Positions 11,570-22,866 of a DNA stretch of 64,000 bases are shown here, piece after piece (position 1 is the stretch's first letter; every line of letters starts with the position of its first letter). A model generated the notes under the pieces. That model was not told the origin of the DNA. It worked only from the letters and a program-made list of their open reading frames with translations, and searched no databases. The DNA is from Earliella scabrosa. Taxonomy: Eukaryota > Basidiomycota > Agaricomycetes > Polyporales > Polyporaceae. The stretch lies in NCBI GenBank assembly GCA_022605405.1, contig JABYQQ010000013.1, positions 1,364,001-1,428,000 of the forward strand, given 5' to 3'. The position numbers and the translations under genes are program-made.

Positions 11570-13910
11570 ATGCCTATTCCGGCACATAAGTTCAAAAAGC
11601 GAAGATGTTATGTACGTCTCCTTTGTCCACCTCCAACAAGCGCAGTCTCCGCGCATGGACCGCCTACGCAAGCCGTTATAGCAGTGGTTAATGAATGGAT
11701 GGCTGCAGCATTACGAAGACGACGGACGCCCAGTTGCCAACCGCATAGGCCAGAGAGGGTGTCCTGACGGCCTCCATTGCACCTACGCGCACCCCGAAGA
11801 CCCCCAGTGGGCGACCGCCTCCCTGTCGAACCCTCCTGGCCCACCACCCGGCCCACCACTCGGCAGCATGCGTTCCTCGTCCCCGTTTGGCCCTCCACCA
11901 CCCCCTGCAGGACCGCCGCCGCCGTTCCCACCGGCGCCCACACACGGTTTGCCGCCCAGGCCCCCGAATCGAGTGGAACGCGTCGCGAGCGCGTCTTCCG
12001 CGCACGGGTCAGACCGTGATCGCGAGGACGACTATACGGTTTCGCGAACGCGTGTGGGCCGCTTTGCCCGCGACACATCGCCCGTCGACTCCACTGCTTC
12101 GTCTTCCGATATCCGTATGCGCAGAAGATCGTCCTCAGGTGTCATGCCAGACCGGAGGGGCCTGAGAGAGGAGGAGCGGCGCTACCGCGAGGAGGATAGG
12201 AGGAGAGAAGAGGAGAGGCGGAGGGAGGATGACCGGAGATACGATCTGGGGAGAAGAGATGACGAGCGGAGGAAGGAGGAGAGGAGGTGGGAGGATGACC
12301 GCAGGAGACGCGACGAGGAGCGGCGGGATCGACCAGACAGCCGGTCTAGAGACCGCAGGAGTGCATCCCGCTCTCGAGCACGTCGCGACTCATACACCGC
12401 GCCACCTCCGAAGAAGGATTACTCGGACGAGGAGAAACGTCATATATGGATCGACCGTATCAAGTGAGTACTCCTGCGTCTTTCTCTCCCGCGCCACATC
12501 ATGGACAACTCGCCCCAGGCTGCTATCCGAGTCCGTCGTCGCGCGCACGGACGCGCTGCGTCTGCAAGAAGATATCCAGAACTTCGAGCGGTTGACCAAG
12601 TCCACGCGATGGGAGATACTGCCAGAGGAGGACAAGAAGTCAATGTCTGAGCAGATCGCCACCTTGAAGCGGCGGATGGAGGAGAAGCAGGCGCAAATCA
12701 GCAGTGCATTGGCGAAGCTCATCCCCTCCGATTACTATCCCTTCGTGCTTCCCCCTTTACAACAGAGCGATGCTGCGTTCCACGAGATGAAAGACTCCAT
12801 GAATAGTCTACAGAAGGACGTGGGTGCCCTCTTCGACGCTGTCGGGAAACTCCAGGCCACAAGCATACCCTTGCAAACCCCCGTTACCCCAGTTGCGCCC
12901 GCCACTCCCTCCAATCCTGAAGCAGGAGAGATTGCATCGGCATCGACCAGCAGGCCGAAGAAGCGTCGTCGACTCTCTGTCGATGGAAGCCGTACGGGGG
13001 AGCCGACAACCAATGTGTCCGACCCGACTGCAGATGACTTCGATAGGCTACAAGATCTGCTCATTGCCCTCGAAGGTCGCGTAGTCGGCGTTGAGAACGA
13101 CATGCGACAGTACGAGGACAAGATCTCTGATGAGGTGGAGACCCAGTTGGACTACCTCGGGCTCTCCAGACACACCGCAGCGGGTGTGGCGAGCAACGCG
13201 GAGCTGACGGAGCGCGTCGACAAGCTCAAGAACGAGATGCTCAGCGTCGAGCAACGCGCTGCAGACGTCACCTCTGGTCTCTCGAAGCTCAAGCTGGACG
13301 GTCACACCCAGGATGAGCGGAATGCAGAGTTGCAGGCGGAGAACGAGAAGCTCAGAGAACAAGTCGCCGAGGTACGCAGTGTCCCTCTCTCGATGATGCT
13401 CAGGAGATGGCTCAACCCACTGCAACGCATGCGCAGCTCGAAGCACACGATGCGCAGATGGCGGAGATGCTCACCAAGCGGTCGGAAGAGCTGCAGGCAA
13501 TGCGCCAGGCCGTGAACGCGTTCATCACCCAGCCGCCTATACCGCCCCCTCCCGAGCCACCGACTGCCGACGCGATCATAGAGACCATCAGGCCGCATCT
13601 ATACATGGCTGTCCGTAACGACATACAGCCTCTACTCAGCGGTCTGCAGACGCACATCGACCAGCAGCTGAGAGAGCAGCTGGGCGAAGTCAGCGGCACT
13701 CTCATCTCCCAGATTGCACCTACCATACGTTCGGTGGAGACCGTCTCGGCTTGGATGGAGAAACACAAGCTCCCTCCAACTAGCCCGACTGCCGCAGGTG
13801 CGCCTGCTAATGGAGTACCTGCTAATGGAGCGCCTTCCAATGGCGTTGCTGTGGCCTCCACCTCGGCTCCCGCACTCGATAAGGGCAAAGCACCAGCGCG
13901 ACCACCATAG
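11570..13910 (+). CDS. CCCH zinc-finger protein with charged RS/RE-like region and coiled coils (copy A)
   Basis: Predicted 716-residue protein of unknown role. Exons are 11570-11611, 11682-12463, 12519-13371 and 13437-13910. The N-terminus has a basic KFKKRRC stretch and then a CCCH-like knuckle, CPDGLHCTYAHPEDPQW. A proline run and a long Arg/Glu/Asp repeat block (about residues 155-250) follow, and then a coiled-coil region (EDIQNFERLTKSTRWEILPE; RMEEKQAQISSALAKLIPSD). The C-terminus has PPIPPPPEPP and a helical segment ending in VSAWMEKHKLPP. The fourth exon start was moved to 13437 because the nearer acceptor would leave a 32-bp intron, whereas this one has a CTCAAC branch site at a normal distance. 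The domain order and C-terminal block match the protein at 37098-39742, so the two look like distant paralogs. An RNA-related nuclear role is inference only. Confidence 0.72.
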
Positions 13911-14028
13911 CGACTTCGATCTTCCACTGTCGAAGTATTATTCTTTTTGTTTGTCTACTGTATTGTATTTTGTACACTTGTACGTGTAACTTCTTGTAAT
14001 GTGGGCAATGTATGTCATAAAAAGGCAA

Positions 14029-14121
14029 TGGTCCCCCCGAGGATCGAACTCGGAACCCTTGCATGTCAAGGCAGAGATAACCCTATAAGTACAAAGCTCT
14101 AACCAGTTGAGCTAAGGGACC
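14029..14121 (-). tRNA. tI(UAU): tRNA-Ile (anticodon UAU) with a 19-nt intron
   Basis: The minus strand folds as a complete tRNA of 74 nt plus intron. The acceptor stem pairs GGTCCCT with the 3' GGGGACC and the discriminator is A. The D stem is GCTC/GAGC, the anticodon stem TTGTA/TGCAA, the variable loop 5 nt, and the T stem CCGAG/CTCGG with loop TTCGATC. The anticodon loop reads CTTATA plus A once 14065-14083 is removed, giving UAU, which decodes AUA. The intron sits one base 3' of the anticodon, the standard place for eukaryotic tRNA introns. Reading the loop as TGA (Ser) was rejected because there is no long variable arm. Confidence 0.93.
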
Positions 14122-14267
14122 ATAGGCTTGCAAGCTGACCTTAGCGAATCTATAGTTGTGAGGGGCTTGCCGAGGCCTCGGCAAAAACAAGTCAATTGCA
14201 CTGCTCAACACACCCAGAGACACCTCTGTGTCATACAACACCAGCCAGAACTTTCGACATGCGCATA

Positions 14268-15256
14268 TCAAACCTCTGGAGTGGCTGATTCCTCTCTAAT
14301 ACCCCCAGAGGTGACGTGGACGAAGCGCGTCCCCACTCGTTCGCCTTGCTCCGGCGAGTGCGTGATCCAGACGATAGCCTTGAGGGTGGAGTCTGGGGAA
14401 TTAACCTCAGCGACCAGGTGTTTCTCAATCTTGCTGGACGAGTCCGAGTCCAGTGCAGACGTTGGTTCTGTGTCGGCCGCGTTCAATCAGTCGATCGACC
14501 CATGCGGAAAGGCTGCTACTCGCCATCCAGGAGGAGAATCTCGGCACCCCCTAACCCGACCGCAATCGCGAGCACGATGCGCTGAGCTTCTCCGCCGCTC
14601 AGATTCGCCCATGCCCGGTCCCAAAGCTCCTGCTCGATGCCCCAGGACTCGGCGACTGCCAAAGCTTCGTGCCCAGAGACGTCGGGTTCGGCGGACTTGA
14701 TACCGAATGTGTTGGAGAATGCTGAGGAAGCTTTCTTGGAGGTTGAGTTTGGCTGGCGGACGCTGAAGGTGAAGACCGTGGAGAGAAAGTCGCGCGGGGT
14801 GCCGGGAAGCAGCGATGGCCGTTGCGGGACATACATGACCTTCGTGCGGAAGCTCGGAATCCCTACAGAGAGCAGACATACGCATACAATGAGCCGGCAA
14901 ATTTATATCTGTCTCCATTGTCATACCGTAGGACTGTGGCGTCCTGATGAGGCGTGGTGAGCTCAGGAAACCAAATACTGAGGGAGTACAAGTACAACGC
15001 ACTGGCCTCTATAGAGCACCTGGCCCTCGTAGGTGTTAAGATGCGATATGCATTTTAAGAGGGTAGACTTGCTGTCAACCAAGCGGTCAACGTATCTCCT
15101 GTCAATGGAGGTTATGACTCACCCCGAGCCGCTCTTCCCTTGCAGGACTAGGATGTCGCCCTCGTTGAGAATGAGATTGACGTCATTGAAGATGGGCTGC
15201 CCCTTCTGCTTCATGCATTCCAGATTCTTCAGCTCGAGTAACTGATGCGTCGACAT
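14268..15256 (-). CDS. Stand-alone ABC-type ATPase domain protein (FetA/YbbL-like)
   Basis: Predicted 252-residue protein made of one ABC ATPase domain and no membrane segment. Exons are 15123-15256, 15003-15071, 14927-14943, 14524-14862 and 14268-14467, all in phase. Motifs seen: Walker A GKSGSGKST (split by the first intron), Q-loop VPQRPSLLPG, signature NLSGGEAQR, Walker B ILLLDEPTSALD (split by the fourth intron), and switch-histidine WITHS. The third exon is only 17 nt; it supplies TPQSY and is required to keep frame. The fourth intron starts with GC (GATG then gcgagt), a GC-AG intron. The closest recognisable type is the small bacterial iron-export ATPase FetA/YbbL family. The substrate and any permease partner are unknown; no permease is adjacent. 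Confidence 0.82.
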
Positions 15257-15919
15257 TCCGTCTTCTGTGTATGTCCCGTGGGCGTAGTGGTCAAGTTGTG
15301 TCCTACTGGTACTCAGTCAATACAGTCCGTGTAAACCTGCCGTCGGTATCTGCCGGGACGTCAGTCACTGGTGACGTATATAGGCGCTCGTTACATCTTC
15401 AAGCTTCAGTCCAACTTACCCTTTTGACTCGCCACAAGCAACATGCATCGCTACTGCATTGCCGACGGCCGCAACTCTACTCTCGAGCGTTTGTTGTGCG
15501 CGTAGTCTCCTGAAGAACCATCAGCCGCCTGGAATTCACAGTCGAGGAAGTAAGTACTAGTATGGTTCTGTTGTACAGCTTGAATAGTGAACTTGAACTG
15601 CAAACTGTAGTACTTATAGGACCGCTATGATAGCCAACTCCGTGGCCGTGTCCATTGCCCGCACACTCCGCCTCGGAATGTCCACCTTTGTCGACAGTAT
15701 GCCCGACTGCAGACGCCTACGCAAGGCGTGACGCGTCCGAGGTGTTCCTAATCCGGGGAAGCCTGAGGGAATAGGACCACCTCGCCTTGCGTAGGTGCCT
15801 GAGTGAGGTTGGGGATCCTGGGGATAGTGGTGAACATTCCGTGCCACAGAATGCGTTGTAGGAGGCGACAGAGGGCCATAGTGAGAACTTTGGATTGGAT
15901 GTACTCCGCGTGATATGAG
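15257..15919. other. Intergenic region upstream of the ABC ATPase
   Basis: No supported gene. The minus-strand frame at 15614-15943 is short and has no recognisable product. Confidence 0.4.
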
Positions 15920-16370
15920 CTGTACGTATTCTTGGATCTCCACAGGAATAGCACCTCAGAGTAAGCTCTAGATCTGACGCTCAGAGAACTTCGTTCATAC
16001 GCCCCCTGACTATTTCTGTGCCACCTGATCCGATATCGAGCATGGACTTACTCTTCCGAGTTCATGGACCGAAGTAAGTTGAAGGTCTCTGCTCTTGCTA
16101 TCGGCGGTCGTCGGCGACCTGCTAGTACGAGTAAGTACAACCACCTGGATATCGTGTTCAAGTATGAATGGCTTGCTAGCTGTATCGTAGAGTTACCAAT
16201 CTTTGGCTGTATCACTCGACCTAGGTTCTACGATACACGCATTCTATGTATACGTCCAACTCTCGATTCTCGTGGGTATCTTCTTACTGACTATCACCTA
16301 CTTCCCCAGGTCATGGGTCCTACCTCCTCAATGTTGACTTCGTCTGCTCCACCCTCCTGACTGAACCCTC
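15920..16370 (+). repeat. Duplicated upstream segment of aldolase-like gene 1 (inverted partner at 31870-32305)
   Basis: Read on plus, this block matches the reverse complement of about 31870-32305. The similarity comes in islands: an ATTCTTGGATC start, CCCCCTGACT, TGTGCCACCTGATCCGA, ACACGCATTCTATGTATA and CAGGTCATGGGTCCTA. A diverged middle of about 150 bp separates them. Both blocks end 100-200 bp before the ATG of an aldolase-like gene, so promoter and gene were duplicated together. I compared them by eye. Confidence 0.75.
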
Positions 16371-16395
16371 GTCGACGGGCCGGGTCCAGCTGCCT

Positions 16396-16410
16396 GGATA
16401 CCGAACATCC
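16396..16410 (+). promoter_or_regulatory. Candidate shared promoter motif, aldolase-like gene 1
   Basis: GGATACCGAACATCC lies about 95-107 bp before the ATG. It has imperfect dyad symmetry (GGAT/ATCC). Related sequences occur upstream of the other two copies at similar distances. Confidence 0.4.
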
Positions 16411-16502
16411 CAGGAGTACAGTATATCAAGCTCATACAGCGGAAGGCACCCCGCTATCGTCTACGGTCGCACACCCCGCTCCCATAGTCCATATACACCG
16501 CC

Positions 16503-17709
16503 ATGTCCCCCGTCGCTTCTACAAACGAAACGAATGGCACAAAGAGTCCACACAAGCCCACCCCTGTCGTGGATTCAGTGATAGCTTCGGGCTCCTTCCC
16601 AAGACCACCGAAGTTCGAAACCAAGGAGAAGGAGCGCGAGTTTCTCAAGTTCCGCCTCGCGCAGGCTTTCAGGATCTTCGGTCGGTTCCTGCTCACTTCT
16701 CGTGGTCAGACTACTAAGACTCATACGACATGAACGATAGCCAAGCATGGATACGACGAAGGCGTCGCTGGACATATCACTGTTCGGGTAAGTATCCTTG
16801 GCGGCGCGAAGGATCTCAATGTTCATCGTGACACAGGACCCCATTCGCCCGGATTGCTTTTGGGTCAACCCGTTCGTACGTGGATTGCGGCATGTCGATG
16901 ATGGACTGTCTGCCCATACTGGACTTTGTTGCAGGGAAAGCACTTTTCGTTGATTCAGCCGAGCGACCTCCTCCTCGTCGACCACCATGGCACCGTACAA
17001 GCCGCCGAGTCTGGCCCAAACAAGCTCCTCAACAAAGCTGCTTTCATGATCCACTCCTCGATTCACGCTGCTCGTCCCGACACGAACTGCGCGGCGCACA
17101 CGCACTCCGTGTACGGTCGGGCATTCTCGACCTTGGGCAAGGAGCTGGACATCATAACGCAAGATAGCTGCGTCTTCTACAAGGTGAGCAGCATCTGCAT
17201 CCGCCTCGTGGTCGCGACTGAACGCGATGCTCGACTGGCAGGACCATGCAGTCTACAAGCAATTCGGAGGTGTAGTGCTAGATGAACAGGAAGGCCAGCA
17301 CATCGTGAAGGCAATGGGCAATAAGAAGGTCCGTCTCTGGCTTCCGGCCTGTCAGATCTCTACCACGCTGCGCTCGCCACTGATCTCGTTCCATCGCAGG
17401 CCGTCATTCTTCAGGTATGTCCCGCAGCTCTCGCTGAAGACCCGTAGACTGAAGGCGAGGCAGAACCACGGCCTCCTGGTCGCAACAGACTCCATCGAGG
17501 CCACGGTCCATTTTTACGTCACGCTGGAGAAGACTTGTCAAGCACAACTCATGGCCGACGCCGGCGGGAAGGTGATCCCGATCGAACCCGAACAGGCTGC
17601 ATACACCTACGGCGTGCTCGGGTCCAACCTCGCGGGCTGGTTCCGGGGCCTGCCTCAATTCCAAGTACTGGAGGCGCAGGAGGGCGTTTCTTTTGAGTCT
17701 TCAGCTTGA
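16503..17709 (+). CDS. Class II aldolase/adducin-domain protein, mug14-like (copy 1)
   Basis: Predicted 286-residue protein. Exons are 16503-16680, 16741-16787, 16837-16875, 16935-17183, 17242-17328, 17400-17414 and 17464-17709. The fold signature is clear: YDEGVAGHITVRDP, FSLIQPSDLLLVDHHG, the metal-binding HTHS pair (CAAHTHSVYGRAFSTLGKE), and a third histidine in NHGLLVATDSIEATVHFY. The sixth exon has only 15 nt (AVILQ). Fungal relatives include S. pombe mug14, whose substrate is not established. This copy sits alone on plus, whereas copies 2 and 3 lie 13-16 kb away on minus. It has lost about five residues in a Gly/Ala loop (ADAGGK instead of ADAAAAGTGGK) and ends in FESSA rather than DFGxK. 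It is otherwise intact and presumably functional. Confidence 0.9.
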
Positions 17710-18075
17710 AGCTTGATTCGTTCGTCACGTCTGGAATTGCTCCGACATGCGACAGCTTGTAACAGTATTATTGAGTAAACAAATCTAGCTACGACGATGT
17801 TTACGTCTGTGAGCTATGACGGATGCGATGTACTGTGGTGCTTACGTCGTGCAATCTTGAGAGCGCAACCTCCACCGGAGATTAGACGACCTGCCGACTC
17901 ACTCCGCGCGACACGCCAGCATCTTCTCACTCATCACATAACGTGGGGTCATATCGTGTGTGCGACGACAATGCAACAATGCGATTGCAGTATTACCAGA
18001 GCAATGAGGAGGGGATAGGGTGGCAGATATGCACCTAATATTCTACGGGGTACTAAGATACTTCCGGGTCGGGTC

Positions 18076-19438
18076 TCACGGCTGGGGCATGGGCACGGGC
18101 AGATGTCCCGGTGGGGGCACGAGGCCCATCTCCTCGGGCGTCATGGCGGCGCTCTCAATCATCACGCCCACACCAACCTTGGCCGCGTTCTGTACAAACA
18201 ACGCATCCCATCAGCCAATCACGTCACGTCAACAGGAGAAGAGAGCTCGAGGATCGTGGTTCCATGGGATGGAGGTGAGGGAAAGGCGAGAGTGCGCACC
18301 TTGAAGTGGTCGATCTCGCCCGAGACCAAGAACGAGAACGTCGGAGCGAACTTCTGCTCCAAGAACGCAGAGACCTTGCCCGTCGAGTCGAGCTGCGCGC
18401 GGAACGAAGCCATGCGGAGCTCGTAACGCGCCGCCAACGTCGCGAGAGCGTCTCTCCTCCCAGGCGCGGCCACGACCTGGAGGTCCGCCGCCACGTCAAC
18501 CTTCTCGCTGAGCTTCTGCCAGTAGGTCGCCTGGAGGATCCCGGCGCCCTGCACCTGCGCGGTCGCAATCCAGTTCTTGTCCGAGCTGGTGTACTTTGCG
18601 AGGTATGCCGTCGCGATCTCGGCCGTATCCGGCGAAGGACGCTGAAGGATACCCTCGACACCAAGAGCGAGGTTTTTGGTCACGGACTGGAGGTACGAGC
18701 CCATGTAGATGCCAGTGAGGTCCGCTGGTGAGGGGTTGACTGCCTTGGCGTTGAGGGAGTAGTCCTGGCCGAGGTAGTCGTGCTCCAGCTGGACGACACT
18801 TTGCCCTGGTGTTCCTGACAGCTGCGGACGTGGCGGTCAGACCCGCAGTCATACGTGGCCACCAGACGCGACACAGCGCGCATATAGGTCATCAGAGAAT
18901 GCGAGACATACCTGAGCCTGGAACTTCGACACGTTATTTGGGCTCCAACCCTGGTTGAGTCGCGCTGACAAGTTCCCTTCGTGGTCGACATTACCGTGCA
19001 TGAAGAGCTACAACAAACGTGTCAACTCGGTTTCAAGTTGGAGAGGAATGTTTGCTGACCTGTTCGTTGACGAACATGGCACCAAAACCGTACGAAGGAG
19101 GCATTGTTTGCGAACCCATGTTAAACGAATGTGTGACGGAGAACATGGGATTCATCGACAAGCTCTTGGAGAGCTCAGCACGCGCGCCATCGAACATGTA
19201 GTTGTTGAGGAGCGTGTCTTGTATGTGGCATGAGACGTGCCACTCGCATGGGACATGGGCAACACTCACTCTTTGCCTCCTTCGTCAGGTTTTCTGACGT
19301 GCCCGGGTTGGGCAGGTCAAGGGCTTTCCTCCATGCTGCGAAGCGGTTGTAGAGGCTGAAAGGCCCGCGCGACGACGAGGAGGGACCAGGAGTAGGCGGG
19401 GAGGGGGAGTCGACGGTGACGGGGATGGAGGAAGACAT
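18076..19438 (-). CDS. TOM40: Mitochondrial import receptor channel TOM40
   Basis: Predicted 352-residue beta-barrel, the protein-conducting channel of the TOM complex in the mitochondrial outer membrane. Exons are 19270-19438, 19060-19217, 18912-19007, 18300-18821 and 18076-18189. Family features include YMFDGARAELSK, THSFNMGSQTMPPSYGFGA, NVDHEGNLSARLNQGWS, HDYLGQDYSLNAKAVNPSP and the C-terminal VGVGVMIESAAMTPEE. The N-terminus is a Pro/Ser-rich cytosolic segment. The start ATG at 19438 (MSSSIPVTVD) was chosen because upstream in-frame codons lack an ATG. It is convergent with aldolase-like copy 1 and divergent from HSP70. Confidence 0.93.
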
Positions 19439-20499
19439 GACGACTGAGGACGCTGACCTGCTCGCGCTTGCTGTACTCTCCAAAAATTCGGCGTGTCAGG
19501 CCGCGTACGCGCTCCATTTGGAAACCTCCCACGCCCTCCGACCGGACGCGACCGCCGCGCCGAAAGCGCTGGGCGCGCTTTCCGTTCTCGACAAGAGGAG
19601 TCGGGCGGCGGGCCAACCTGGGGCCAACGTACGAGGGCGGGGAATCCAAAAAGTCATTCAAGATCTACGAAGAGGTTGACAGAGCCTGACGACACAAACG
19701 CAGAGTTTGTCCCATTCGTCAATACAGCCGTCTTCTGATCTTCGACTTAGGCCGTGTGTTTTGCATCTGAGCCCCGATGAACGGCGAGTTGGCATTGTCA
19801 TGGCACGGCGAGGCATTCCGAGGGGCATACGAAGTGCTATGGAGCCAATTGAAGGGACATCGATTGCTCGCCAACTTGCTCAATGAGGGTGTTCACTCAG
19901 GTCAATGTCGTCACAAGATCGTACGCGATACACGCGTTAGAAGTCCACGAGAAGCCACACAAGGCGAACACGAAGACGTGCCTGCGCGCGAGCACGATGC
20001 AGGGTTGGACGATCTGCACAGGGTCCTTCAGGTCCACGCAGACGATCTGGAAGCAACGCGACTCGAGCCCGCGCTAGACTGTTTACGCGTCATGTACGCG
20101 TCGTCTCGCGCGTAATCTCCAGACAAAGAGCGCAAGTGGCGCGGACGAGAATGTTCATGGGTGGACGGGCATGGCGGGGAGCATTCTGGCCAGAGTCATG
20201 CATGTGGCGGACTGTGGCCGAGTGTCGTATGTTCTCGTCACAGCTTCCGAGATGCGCGCTAGCGATCGGCGGCGTGACACACGTGACTTTTGCGGTGACG
20301 TGACGAATTGGAATGCTCTGGAAAGGGCAAGAAAGATCGCAGAACGTCCCCGAACTCAGTCGAACGTCCATCGTCCTGTCTGTATATAAGCCATGCCTCC
20401 CCGTTCGACCCACCCCAACGATTTCTTTTACGATCTCTTGTACGCTCTAACATCTACCTCTCCGCTTTCTAATTTCCTCTTCTCTCGCAACACATCAAA
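19439..20499. promoter_or_regulatory. TOM40-HSP70 divergent intergenic region with TATA box and a heat-shock element candidate
   Basis: About 1.06 kb lies between the two start codons. For HSP70 there is a TATATAAG box at 20383-20390, 110 bp before its ATG, followed by a C/T-rich leader. AGAATGTTCA at 20148-20157 is a perfect nGAAnnTTCn heat-shock-factor dyad. Further GAA/TTC half-sites occur around 20180 and 20310-20330. The open frame at 19777-20115 has no recognisable product and is treated as chance. Confidence 0.55.
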
Positions 20500-22629
20500 A
20501 TGACCAAGGCGATCGGTATCGATTTGGGTACCACCTACTCGTGAGTAGTATCTTAACTCCTATTTGGGAGTGCGACAATGTCCTGACTTTGCCTTCCAGC
20601 TGCGTCGGTGTCTGGCAGAACGATCGTGTCGAGATCATCGCCAACGACCAGGGTAACCGCACAACACCCTCATATGTCGCCTTCACCGACTCCGAGCGGT
20701 TGATTGGGGACGCCGCGAAGAACCAGGTGGCCATGAACCCGCATAACACCGTCTTCGACGCAAAGCGTCTCATCGGTCGCAAGTTCTCCGACCCCGAGGT
20801 GCAGAGCGACATCAAGCACTTCCCCTTCACCGTCTTCGACAAGGGCTCGAAGCCATACATCCGCGTACAGTACCGTGGTGAGGACAAGGAGTTTGTGAGT
20901 ACCTTCTTGCGTCGCTCAGTACCGCAAGTCTTGTACTGACTTGATTCTGCTTGTAGTCTCCTGAGGAGATCTCGTCCATGGTCCTCACGAAGATGAAGGA
21001 GGTCGCCGAGTCCTACCTTGGTGGCACTGTCACCAGCGCTGTCGTCACCGTCCCTGCCTACTTCAACGACTCACAACGTCAGGCGACCAAGGATGCGGGT
21101 ACCATCGCGGGTCTCAACGTCCTCCGTATCATCAACGAGCCCACCGCGGCCGCCATCGCATACGGTCTCGACAAGAAGACCCAGGGTGAGCGCAACGTGC
21201 TCATCTTCGACCTCGGTGGAGGAACCTTCGATGTCTCGCTCTTGACCATCGAGGAGGGTATCTTCGAGGTCAAGGCCACCGCTGGTGACACCCACTTGGG
21301 TGGTGAGGACTTCGACAACCGTCTCGTCACCCACTTCACCCAGGAGTTCAAGAGGAAGCACAAGAAGGGTAAGTAACATTGCTTATATGCTGTGCCCCTA
21401 ACGCGATACTGACTTCTGTCTGCGCAGACCTCTCGGGCAACCCTCGTGCTCTCCGTCGTCTCCGCACGGCTTGCGAGCGCGCGAAGCGCACCCTCTCGTC
21501 GGCGGCTCAGACCACCATCGAGATCGACTCCCTCTTCGAGGGTATCGACTTCTACACCTCCCTCACCCGTGCGCGTTTCGAGGAGCTCTGCCAGGACCTC
21601 TTCCGCAGCACGCTTGAGCCCGTCGAGAAGGTCCTCCGCGACTCGAAGATCGACAAGTCCCAGGTGCACGAGATCGTCCTCGTCGGTGGCTCCACCCGTA
21701 TCCCCCGTATTGTCAAGCTCGTCTCCGACTTCTTCAACGGCAAGGAGCCCAACAAGTCTATCAACCCCGACGAGGCCGTCGCCTACGGTGCCGCCGTCCA
21801 GGCTGCTATCCTCACTGGTGACACCTCGGAGAAGACCCAGGACCTCCTGCTCCTCGATGTCGCCCCCTTGTCGCTCGGTATCGAGACCGCTGGTGGTGTC
21901 ATGACTCCTCTCATCAAGCGTAACACCACCGTGCCGACGAAGAAGGCCGAGATCTTCTCGACATACTCCGACAACCAGCCCGGTGTGCTCATCCAGGTCT
22001 ACGAGGGTGAGCGTGCACGGACGAAGGACAACAACCTCCTCGGCAAGTTCGAGCTCTCCGGCATCCCGCCAGCGCCCCGTGGTGTCCCTCAGATCGAGGT
22101 CACCTTCGACATGGACGCGAACGGTATCCTCAACGTCTCCGCCGCCGACAAGACGACCGGCAAGTCGAACCGCATCACCATCACCAACGACAAGGGCCGT
22201 CTGTCGAAGGAGGAGATTGAGCGGATGGTGCAGGAGGCTGAGAAGTACAAGCAGGAGGACGAGGAGGCGACGGCCCGCATCTCGGCGAAGAACGGCCTCG
22301 AGTCGTACTCGTACAACCTCCGCAACTCGCTATCGGACGAGAAGCTCGCGGACAAGTTCGACCCTGCCGACAAGAAGAAGCTCGAGGACGCGGTGAACGC
22401 CGCGATCTCATGGCTCGACTCGTCGCAGGAGGCGTCGAAGGAGGAGTACGAGGAGCACCAGAAGGAGCTCGAGGCGGTCGCCAACCCGATCATGCAGAAG
22501 CTGTACGCGAGCGCGGGTGGTGCGCCCGGCGGCTTCCCTGGCGGCCCCGGCGGTGCTGCTCCTGGTGGCTTCCCCGGCGGCGCGTCTGCAGGCGGCGAGG
22601 ACGGCCCTTCAGTCGAGGAGGTCGACTAA
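20500..22629 (+). CDS. SSA1: Cytosolic HSP70 chaperone (Ssa1 type)
   Basis: Predicted 649-residue HSP70. Exons are 20500-20540, 20600-20894, 20957-21368 and 21428-22629. ATPase signatures are intact: [42 protein letters not shown], and [12 protein letters not shown]. The substrate domain is followed by a Gly/Pro-rich tail and the terminal EEVD, the motif that binds TPR co-chaperones and marks the cytosolic class; there is no signal peptide or HDEL. Strong use of C/G-ending codons (CTC, GTC, AAG) suggests high expression. Upstream TATA and heat-shock element candidates fit stress induction. The gene symbol reflects class; which SSA paralog it is cannot be told. Confidence 0.96.
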
Positions 22630-22866
22630 GCGTCTGCGGGTCCCCGGGTTGATGGGTTGTGTTGTTCATGATCATGACGTGTATCGCGGACTACTGAGCA
22701 AAAGTATCATGTACATTAGTTGCATCTCTTAGAATCTGCACGCTTTCTTTCTTTTTCTCTCAACCTTCTTCGTGTGCGTGTGAACGTGAAGCGCAAACTC
22801 GATTCATATCATCAATGGCGACGAAGTTTGTGTCTGTACTTAGCGAAGCGAACATAGGCCCTAGTC

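Noticed and set aside
13372..13403. 32-bp intron in CCCH protein A
   Set aside because: Too short for this genome; a later in-frame acceptor at 13436 gives a 65-bp intron with a proper branch site.
19777..20115. 112-codon open frame in the HSP70 promoter region
   Set aside because: No recognisable product, and it overlaps the promoter.
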